From Actinomycetota bacterium (GTDB taxonomy: Bacteria > Actinomycetota > AC-67), in assembly GCA_005883175.1 (NCBI GenBank), contig VAYV01000051.1, positions 1 to 5,865 of the forward strand: a stretch of 5,865 bases of DNA. Direction: 5' to 3'. The position numbers were made by a program, and so were the translations under genes. The notes beneath the pieces were generated by a model, which saw nothing but the letters and a program-made list of their open reading frames with translations, had not been told where the DNA came from and did not search any database. Of this stretch, positions 1 to 4,505 are shown one piece after another (within the stretch, counting starts at the first letter, position 1; the number at the start of each line of letters is the position of its first letter).

Positions 1-551
1 GAGATCGGGGACGGGTCGATCCATACGCCCTTCAACATGCTCGTCGGGTTCGTGATGAAGCGCGCGCCGGCGACTCCTCCACAGGAGGTGCTTCCGATCG
101 GCGCACCGTCGCAATACTGCGTCTGCGTACCGTTCCACTTGCTTCCGCCGATGTTTGCAAAGAACGCCGTGATGTACGCGATGGCCTGCGCGCTCGAGTA
201 GCTGTGCTTACCCGGGACGGCCGTGCCGACCGGCAACCCGACCGTCTGCGCCGGCGTTCCGTCGTCGGTACGGAAGCCTTTCTTCCACTCGGTGCCCCAG
301 AAGATCAGGTAGACGGACGGCACGTGCTGGATGGCGCCGCCGTGGAACAGCAGGTCCTGATACGCGGCCGGGTTCGGGACGGCGACCGGGGCGGCGGTCT
401 TGTGCGGCGCGGCCGCGGGCGCGCCGGCTCGAGGCCAGAAGAACGACTTCACGCCGCTGACAGGAACGGGCCGAGCGGAGGCAAGACCGCTCGTGGCAAC
501 GGCGGCTAGAGCGACGGCGAGCAGCAAAGCAGGACGACGGACTGATCTCAT
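1..551 (-). CDS. Exported protein, PHI-1/EXORDIUM-like (partial, C-terminus beyond window)
   Basis: The frame reads leftward from an ATG at 549-551 and is still open at base 1, giving 183 complete codons. Residues 1-27 look like a Sec signal peptide: basic MRSVRRP, a hydrophobic Ala/Leu core, then LASA before RP, so cleavage near residue 27 is likely. A Pro/Ala-rich linker (about 38-62) follows. The mature part begins with LLFHGGAIQHVPSVYLIFWG at 67-86, then a Trp- and Gly-rich region. The HGG...VYLIFWG pattern resembles exported actinobacterial proteins related to plant phosphate-induced protein 1/EXORDIUM; that is recognition by eye, and no enzymatic activity is known to me. Cys147 and Cys157 could form a disulfide outside the cell. 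The start is supported by GAGGAG eight bases upstream. The protein probably acts outside the membrane. Its leader is unusually structured (see 557-692). Coding and export are secure; the family is tentative. Confidence 0.82.
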   Translation of the reverse strand, partial: MRSVRRPALLLAVALAAVATSGLASARPVPVSGVKSFFWPRAGAPAAAPHKTAAPVAVPNPAAYQDLLFHGGAIQHVPSVYLIFWGTEWKKGFRTDDGTPAQTVGLPVGTAVPGKHSYSSAQAIAYITAFFANIGGSKWNGTQTQYCDGAPIGSTSCGGVAGARFITNPTSMLKGVWIDPSPI

Positions 552-556
552 CGGGC

Positions 557-611
557 GGACTCCTCAGATCGATCGGTATCAGTCCGATTCGACGATACGC
601 TGGAGAAGTCC
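557..611 (-). promoter_or_regulatory. Possible Shine-Dalgarno-sequestering hairpin
   Basis: In the minus-strand RNA, GGACUUCUC (611-603) pairs with GAGGAGUCC (565-557) over nine contiguous pairs: eight Watson-Crick and one G-U at 606/562. The pairing buries the Shine-Dalgarno of the exported-protein gene. The enclosed loop holds a smaller hairpin, AUCGG/CCGAU (588-584 with 576-572). The G-U pair becomes a C-A mismatch on the plus strand, so the minus-strand RNA is favoured. Eight of the nine upstream bases are also used by the alternative stem at 602-692, so both cannot form at once. The pairing is read directly; its regulatory role is inferred. Confidence 0.45.
560..565 (-). promoter_or_regulatory. 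Shine-Dalgarno of the exported-protein gene
   Basis: On the minus strand GAGGAG stands eight bases before the ATG at 551, which is ideal spacing and fixes the start. The motif lies inside a 9-base tract (565-557) that can pair with an upstream segment at 611-603, so its accessibility may be controlled. Confidence 0.75.
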
Positions 612-692
612 TTCGCGCGCACGCAGCGCGAGGCGTCTCCTTCTGCCGGTTTGCGGGACTACATCACCCTCTACCGACCCGCAGACTTCTCC
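602..692 (-). ncRNA. Candidate structured leader RNA (riboswitch-like), class not recognised
   Basis: A perfect 9-bp inverted repeat, GGAGAAGTC at 602-610 and GACTTCTCC at 684-692, forms a closing stem. One hairpin abuts it directly on each inner side. The first is 611-633 (TCGCGC 613-618 with GCGCGA 626-631, 7-base loop). The second is 652-683 (TGCGGG 652-657 with CCCGCA 678-683, 20-base loop). With no unpaired bases on two sides of the junction, this resembles a stacked three-way junction. An 18-base strand (634-651) joins the two hairpins and may form a pseudoknot with the second loop. The likely transcript is the minus strand, placing the element 50 bases upstream of the exported-protein start. 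I compared it from memory with c-di-GMP-I, c-di-AMP (ydaO), cobalamin, glycine, fluoride, TPP and T-box consensus cores and it fits none. It could also be a chance product of GC-rich sequence, or a 3' element of the 90-residue gene. Confidence 0.4.
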
Positions 693-712
693 CGGATCCA
701 GATGTTGGTGGT

Positions 713-985
713 CTATGCGTCTGGAGGATCGCCATCCGCCGCGACGCTTCCCTCGGCGACGGCGTCGTGGTCGTGCTCGACCTTCTCGACCTCAGCGATG
801 AACCGAGCGAAGCCGTCGAGCGCGCGCAGCGCCGCCGGGTGTTGTTTCACGTAGTCGTTCAAGTGGTCGGCGACGTCGTTGAACGTCACGCGCTCGGCCC
901 CGCGCAGCTTCCGGAGCAGGTCGATGCCGCCGTCACCGATCGGCGCCGGTAAGCCTTGTGGATAACCGTGGTAATCGGTCGCCAT
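713..985 (-). CDS. Small acidic hypothetical protein, 90 residues
   Basis: I do not recognise a family. The protein starts MATDYHGYPQGLPAPIGDGG, followed by a predicted helical part (about residues 20-70, with RVTFNDVADHLNDYVKQHP in the middle) and an acidic, disordered-looking tail (EKVEHDHDAVAEG to DGDPPDA). There is no signal peptide or membrane segment, so it is probably cytoplasmic. Coding is supported by strong G/C at third positions and by charge-patterned helices; one rare TTA leucine codon occurs at residue 12. The frame stays open far upstream, antisense to the 1076-2176 gene, but that extension is Arg/Gly/His-rich shadow sequence, so the ATG at 983-985 is preferred. No good Shine-Dalgarno precedes it, suggesting a leaderless or poorly initiated message. 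The gene is divergent from the repair operon and lies upstream, in the same direction, of the exported-protein gene. Confidence 0.6.
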   Translation of the reverse strand: MATDYHGYPQGLPAPIGDGGIDLLRKLRGAERVTFNDVADHLNDYVKQHPAALRALDGFARFIAEVEKVEHDHDAVAEGSVAADGDPPDA

Positions 986-1075
986 TTGTGGTCGGTTTTC
1001 CCTGTCTGGCGTTTCGACAAACACGTCGCCGGATGGGGACGATTCGCAGCCGGAAGCAGCGGGTAGGGCCTGAGT
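986..1075. promoter_or_regulatory. Divergent intergenic region, presumed promoters both ways
   Basis: These 90 bases separate the small minus-strand gene from the four-gene plus-strand operon, so both promoters should be here. The best plus-strand guess is TCGACA (1014-1019), 18 bases before a poor -10, GACGAT (1038-1043). GTTT/AAAC half-sites lie around 1011-1022. GGGTAGGG at 1061-1068 is a fair ribosome-binding site seven bases before the ATG at 1076. Neither promoter assignment is firm. Confidence 0.3.
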
Positions 1076-2176
1076 ATGACTGCTCCACGCATCGACGAGC
1101 AGTTGATCAGACGACTCCGCGACGAAGCAGCCGACGACGGGCCCGTGGTCTCCGTGTATCTCAGCCTCGATCCCACCACGTTCTCCACACCCGAGGCGCG
1201 CGAGTCGCAGCTGCGGTCGTTGTTGAACGAAGCGCGCCGCGCCGATCCGCGTGCCCGCGACATCGCCCGACGCATCCAACAGGAACTCGCTCCCGGATGG
1301 CCGGCCGACGGCGCGCACGGGATCGCCGTCTTCGCCGGCGAGGATTGGCTTCGCCTCATCCAGCTGCCGCGCACGGTCGAGCCGGCCGTTCGCGTCAACG
1401 ACGTGCCGATGCTCGAGCCGCTCGCGGAGATGGCCGAGCCGGAGATGTGGGCCGTGTGGCTCGTCAACCGCCGCGCCGCGCGCATCCTGATCGGCACGCC
1501 CGAGCACCTGACCGAGGCGGACGAGGTAGAAGACCTCGTCCACGGGAAGCATCACGCCGGAGGATGGTCGCAAGCCCGCTACCAACGGTCCGTCGAGCAA
1601 GATGTAGACAATCACTTGAAGAACGCAGCGGAGCGGCTGGAGGCTTTCTTCAAGAAGAACCGGTTCGACTGCTTGGTGGTCGCACCCGAAGAGGAGATCA
1701 AGAGCCGGGTGCTCGACGCGCTGCCGCCGGAGGTTGCGCCGTTCCTCGTCGACGTCATCGACATCGACGTCGAGCACTCGAAACCCGACGAAGTCGCCGG
1801 GCGGTTGCGCGCCGTCGTCGAGCGGCGCGAAGCGATGCGCGAGAAGGAAGCGCTCGAGCGCCTCGCCGAGCTGTTGCCGAAGAACGGCCGCGCGACCGAA
1901 GGCGCCGCGGGCGTGCTGAGCGCGCTCAACGAGCACGCCGTCGAGACCTTGCTCTACGACCCGCTCGCGCGGCCGTTCGGTACCCACTGCCCGTCGTGCG
2001 GGGTGCTCGATCATCAAGCGCGCGCCTGCCCGATCGATGGAACGACGATGGACGTCGACGAGAACATCTTGGATCTGATGCTCGATCGAACGGTGGCACA
2101 GTCCGGAGAGCTGCTGCCCGTGAAGCACCACAAGCTCCACGTGAAAGACGGGGTCGCCGCGCTGACGCGCTTCTAA
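1076..2176 (+). CDS. eRF1-like bacterial release-factor family protein (baeRF / Balon-Rv2629 type)
   Basis: This 366-residue protein shows the three-part layout of archaeal/eukaryotic eRF1 homologues in bacteria. The N-terminal part (about 1-140) contains VVSVYLSLDP at 24-33. The central part opens with HHAGGWSQARYQR at 159-171, in the position of eRF1's GGQ loop, followed by a long helix and FDCLVVAPEEE at 197-207. The C-terminal part has GAAGVLSALNEHAVETLLY at 276-294, closely like eRF1 domain 3, then a Cys cluster (C305, C308, C318) resembling a zinc ribbon whose fourth Cys is replaced (CPIDG). Known relatives include the ribosome-hibernation factor Balon and mycobacterial Rv2629, so an A-site ribosome role in the cytoplasm is plausible. 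The loop reads GGWSQ, not GGQ, so peptide release cannot be assumed. It is the first gene of the operon, four bases from the next start. Family membership is confident; the hibernation role is inferred. Confidence 0.87.
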   Translation: MTAPRIDEQLIRRLRDEAADDGPVVSVYLSLDPTTFSTPEARESQLRSLLNEARRADPRARDIARRIQQELAPGWPADGAHGIAVFAGEDWLRLIQLPRTVEPAVRVNDVPMLEPLAEMAEPEMWAVWLVNRRAARILIGTPEHLTEADEVEDLVHGKHHAGGWSQARYQRSVEQDVDNHLKNAAERLEAFFKKNRFDCLVVAPEEEIKSRVLDALPPEVAPFLVDVIDIDVEHSKPDEVAGRLRAVVERREAMREKEALERLAELLPKNGRATEGAAGVLSALNEHAVETLLYDPLARPFGTHCPSCGVLDHQARACPIDGTTMDVDENILDLMLDRTVAQSGELLPVKHHKLHVKDGVAALTRF

Positions 2177-2180
2177 GCGG

Positions 2181-2678
2181 ATGGCGAACGCGCTCACGAC
2201 CTACCATTCGAAACGCGACTTCAAGAAGACCCCCGAACCGAAAGGCCGCGTCGCTCGCGCGCGCAAACAACCGCGGTTCGTCGTGCAGAAGCACCGCGCC
2301 TCGACGCTGCACTACGACTTCAGGCTCGAGGCCGACGGCGTCCTGAAGTCGTGGGCGGTGCCGAAGGGGCCGCCGAGAACAGCGGCGGAGAAGCGGCTGG
2401 CCGTCCCGACCGAAGACCACCCGCTCAGCTACGTCGACTTCGAAGGAGCGATCCCAGCCGGCGAGTACGGCGCCGGCACCGTCGAGGTCTGGGATACTGG
2501 CACGTACGAGAACCTCACCGAGAAAGACGGCAAGCCCGTCCCTCCCGGGCGCGCGATCCGGGCCGGGCACATCGCGTTCGCGCTCAACGGCAACCGGCTT
2601 CGCGCGCGCTACGCCCTCACACGCGTCGGCAAGGATGGGAAGCGGGGGCGATGGCTGCTCGTCAAGATGAAGCGGTAA
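2181..2678 (+). CDS. Stand-alone LigD-type 3'-phosphoesterase (NHEJ end processing)
   Basis: This 165-residue protein is a complete PE domain. In LigD this domain removes 3'-phosphate and 3'-terminal ribonucleotides from DNA ends, using manganese, so that they can be sealed. The opening (LTTYHSKRDFKKTPEP, 5-20) and QKHRASTLHYDFRLEADGV at 36-54 are diagnostic. H38, H44, D46, R48, H80 and Y84 match the active-site set of Pseudomonas LigD (H42, H48, D50, R52, H84, Y88) with identical spacing. FEGAIPAGEYGAGTVEVWD (87-105) and GRWLLVKMKR at the end are also typical. It starts four bases after the upstream stop and has little Shine-Dalgarno of its own (AAGCGG touches the ATG), so translational coupling is likely. 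In most bacteria this domain is fused to ligase and polymerase; here it is separate. Its last 28 bases overlap the ligase gene in another frame. Confidence 0.95.
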   Translation: MANALTTYHSKRDFKKTPEPKGRVARARKQPRFVVQKHRASTLHYDFRLEADGVLKSWAVPKGPPRTAAEKRLAVPTEDHPLSYVDFEGAIPAGEYGAGTVEVWDTGTYENLTEKDGKPVPPGRAIRAGHIAFALNGNRLRARYALTRVGKDGKRGRWLLVKMKR

Positions 2679-3610
2679 CGCTGCCGAAAGAGCCGCATCC
2701 CGAGTGGGTGCCCCCGATGCTGGCCACGCTGACGGAGGAGCGCTTCTCGGATCCGGGATGGGTCTTCGAGCGGAAGCTGGACGGGATCAGGGTGCTCGCG
2801 TTCCGCGACGGCGCGCGCATCCGGCTGCTCTCACGGAACAAGCTCGAGCAGAGTGGCTCGTTCTCTGCGATCGCGGCCGCACTGTCCGAGCAGCCCTGTC
2901 GCGACTTCGTCATCGACGGCGAGGTCGTCGCTTTCGATCGAGGCGTGACGAGCTTCTCGCGTCTGCAGCGCCGCGGCGAAGGCGTCGCCGTTTACTACTA
3001 CGTCTTCGACATCATGCACGTGAACGGCCGGAACGCTCGCGGCCTTCCGCTCCTGGAGCGGAAACGTTTGCTCGCCGAGACGATCGGATTCTCTGGACGC
3101 CTCCGCAACACGGCCCATCGCAAGACCTTCGGCGAGCGGTACCTCGACGAAGCGTGCGCAAAGGGCTGGGAAGGGCTGATCGCGAAGGACGCGTCGGCGC
3201 CGTATGAAGGAAAACGGTCGCGCGCGTGGCTGAAACTGAAGTGCGTGCACGAGCAGGAATTCGTGATCGGCGGGTTCACCGAGCCGCGCGGCAGCAGAGA
3301 GGCTTTCGGCGCGCTGCTCGTCGGCTACTACGAGAACGGCGCGCTGAAGTACGCCGGCGCGGTCGGCACGGGCTTCGACCGCGAGCTGTTGCGCTCGCTG
3401 CACGACAAGCTTGCCGCGCTCGAGCGGCCCTCCCCGCCCTTCACCACGGATGGGTTGCCGCGGAAGGGCGCGCACTGGGTGCGTCCGAGGCTGGTCGCGC
3501 AGGTCGGATTCGCGGAGTGGACGCGCGACGGCAAGCTGCGACATCCGCGGTTCCTCGGGCTGCGCGCGGACAAGTCGCCGAAAGACGTCGTGCGGGAGCG
3601 ACCGTCGTGA
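2651..3610 (+). CDS. ATP-dependent DNA ligase, LigD ligase domain as a separate protein
   Basis: This 319-residue enzyme seals nicks and double-strand ends through a lysyl-AMP intermediate. Motif I is K42-L-D-G (ERKLDGIRV, 40-48), with K42 as the adenylated lysine. FVIDGEVVAFD (86-96) carries the motif III-type glutamate, YYYVFDIMHVNGR (115-127) follows, motif IV is EGLIAKD (174-180) and motif V is WLKLK (193-197). An OB-fold (about 204-310) ends with LRHPRFLGLRADKSPKDVVRE, the usual LigD ligase C-terminus. There is no N-terminal DNA-binding domain, as in LigD and minimal LigC-type ligases. I chose ATG 2651 because GGGAAG (2637-2642) lies eight bases upstream and because later starts would cut into the conserved PPMLATL segment. 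The gene overlaps the phosphoesterase gene by 28 bases and the polymerase gene by four (GTGA). LigC is an alternative name, but the flanking PE and Pol genes favour a split LigD. Confidence 0.95.
   Translation: MAARQDEAVTLPKEPHPEWVPPMLATLTEERFSDPGWVFERKLDGIRVLAFRDGARIRLLSRNKLEQSGSFSAIAAALSEQPCRDFVIDGEVVAFDRGVTSFSRLQRRGEGVAVYYYVFDIMHVNGRNARGLPLLERKRLLAETIGFSGRLRNTAHRKTFGERYLDEACAKGWEGLIAKDASAPYEGKRSRAWLKLKCVHEQEFVIGGFTEPRGSREAFGALLVGYYENGALKYAGAVGTGFDRELLRSLHDKLAALERPSPPFTTDGLPRKGAHWVRPRLVAQVGFAEWTRDGKLRHPRFLGLRADKSPKDVVRERPS
3594..3598 (+). promoter_or_regulatory. Ribosome-binding site fixing the GTG start of the polymerase gene
   Basis: GGGAG lies eight bases before GTG at 3607-3609. The GTG overlaps the ligase stop as GTGA (3607-3610), the classic arrangement for termination-reinitiation. 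It supports two separate proteins rather than one broken gene. Confidence 0.65.
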
Positions 3611-4497
3611 GCGCGCGCACGGTGACCATCTCGAACCCGGATAAGGTGCTGTTCCCCGCCGGCGGCATCACGAAAGCTGACCTCGCTGCGTACTACGAGT
3701 CGGTGGCGCCGGCGATGATCCCGCACGTCAAGAACCGGCCGCTCATGCTGCAGCGGTTCCCGAACGGGATCGACAAGGAAGGCTGGGTCCAGCAAGAGAT
3801 CGGCAAGCACTTCCCCGACTGGATCGCGCGCGTCAGGGTGCCGAAGTCGAAGGGCCATGTGACGCACCCGATGGCGAACGACAAGCCGTCTTTGTTGTAC
3901 CTCGCGAACCAGGCGTGCATCACCGTGCACGAGTGGATGAGCCGCGTCGACAAGATCGACATGCCGGATCTGATGATCATCGACCTCGACCCCGGGCCTT
4001 CTACTTCGTTCTCCGACGTGAAGAAGGCCGCACGCATGACGCGCGCGCTCCTCGATGAGCTCTCACTGCCGAGCTTCGTCAAGACCACGGGCAGCAAGGG
4101 CCTGCACCTCGCCGTCCCGCTCAAGCGCCGCGAGAGCTTCGAGGATGTGCACGAGACGGCCTCGCTGATCGGCGAGGTTCTCGCCGCGCGCGAACCCGAG
4201 GCGGTGACGACCGAGTTTCGGAAAGAGAAGCGGCGTGGCCGCCTGTTCCTCGACATGCACCGAAACCAGTACGGGCAGCACGCGGTTGCGCCGTACTCGG
4301 TGCGCGCGCTGCCGGGCGCGCCGGTGTCGTGCCCGCTCGACTGGGACGAGCTCTCGTCGAGCACACTCACCGCGCAGACGTTCACGCTGAAGACCGTGCC
4401 ACGGCGTCTCGAGCGCGATGGGGATCCGTGGCGAGAGATCAAGAAACGCGCCGTCTCGCTGGCGCGCGCGCGGAAGGCTCTGGCCGAGATGGGCTAG
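3607..4497 (+). CDS. LigD-type primase-polymerase (NHEJ polymerase) as a separate protein
   Basis: This 296-residue protein belongs to the archaeo-eukaryotic primase-type polymerases. In NHEJ they bind the 5'-phosphate at a break and fill gaps, preferring ribonucleotides. K13 and K23 (NPDKVLFPAGGITK) align with the 5'-phosphate-binding K16 and K26 of mycobacterial LigD. The catalytic acids are D126 and D128 in IIDLDPG and D216 in LFLDMHRN. H108 (ITVHEW) and TTGSKGLHLAVPL (160-172) complete the active site, and APYSVRALPGAPVS is a conserved late motif. Its VHEWMSRVDKIDMPD segment looks more like the PE-Lig-Pol LigD type than the mycobacterial type. The GTG start overlaps the ligase stop and has a good ribosome-binding site. 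It is the last gene of the operon, and its TAG is one base from the convergent aceE stop. No truncation is seen. Confidence 0.95.
   Translation: MSARTVTISNPDKVLFPAGGITKADLAAYYESVAPAMIPHVKNRPLMLQRFPNGIDKEGWVQQEIGKHFPDWIARVRVPKSKGHVTHPMANDKPSLLYLANQACITVHEWMSRVDKIDMPDLMIIDLDPGPSTSFSDVKKAARMTRALLDELSLPSFVKTTGSKGLHLAVPLKRRESFEDVHETASLIGEVLAAREPEAVTTEFRKEKRRGRLFLDMHRNQYGQHAVAPYSVRALPGAPVSCPLDWDELSSSTLTAQTFTLKTVPRRLERDGDPWREIKKRAVSLARARKALAEMG
4441..4466 (-). terminator. Possible intrinsic terminator of aceE, inside the polymerase gene
   Basis: Read leftward from the aceE stop, the minus strand has CGCGCC (4466-4461), an 8-base loop AGCGAGAC, GGCGCG (4452-4447), then TTTCTT (4446-4441). A perfect 6-bp all-GC stem followed by a T-rich run is terminator-like, and it begins about 33 bases past the stop. 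It must sit inside the 3' end of the convergent polymerase gene because only one base separates the two. The T run is short, so confidence is moderate. I see no equivalent for the plus-strand operon inside aceE. Confidence 0.4.
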
Positions 4498-4505
4498 GCT
4501 AGGCT
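4492..4505. repeat. Short GGCTA tandem repeat spanning two convergent stops
   Basis: GGCTA occurs at 4492-4496 and 4497-4501, followed by GGCT at 4502-4505. Each full copy creates a CTAG palindrome. The first supplies the TAG of the polymerase gene (4495-4497) and the second the TAG of aceE (4501-4499 on the minus strand). Confidence 0.7.

Noticed and set aside
602..692. A known riboswitch such as c-di-GMP-I, c-di-AMP (ydaO), fluoride, glycine or a T-box
   Set aside because: Fragments such as GCAAACC and GGGTGAT are superficially similar, but the remaining conserved core elements of each class are absent.
1011..1022. The GTTT/AAAC half-sites as an SOS (LexA) box for the repair operon
   Set aside because: The actinobacterial LexA box is built on CGAAC/GTTCG half-sites. 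This site has only a 4-base symmetric arm and does not fit.
713..2197. A continuous minus-strand frame of 494 codons that includes the 90-residue gene at its end
   Set aside because: Most of it is antisense to the eRF1-like gene, which has clear family motifs. The upstream part is Arg/His/Gly-rich without domain features, as expected from an open shadow frame in high-GC DNA. Only the part from 985 down looks coding.
958..2346. A plus-strand frame of 462 codons overlapping the eRF1-like gene
   Set aside because: Its translation is dominated by arginine runs, typical of the wrong frame of a GC-rich gene, and it has no recognisable motif.
3226..3606. An extended N-terminus for the polymerase, reading upstream in the same frame
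   Set aside because: The extension is the shadow of the ligase C-terminus and Arg-rich. The conserved polymerase start (VTISNPDKVLFP) and a GGGAG site favour GTG 3607.
2181..3610. A broken PE-ligase fusion caused by a sequencing or natural frameshift
   Set aside because: The phosphoesterase ends at its normal boundary, the ligase starts with its own ATG and a well-spaced GGGAAG, and nothing conserved is missing between them. Kept only as a minor alternative.
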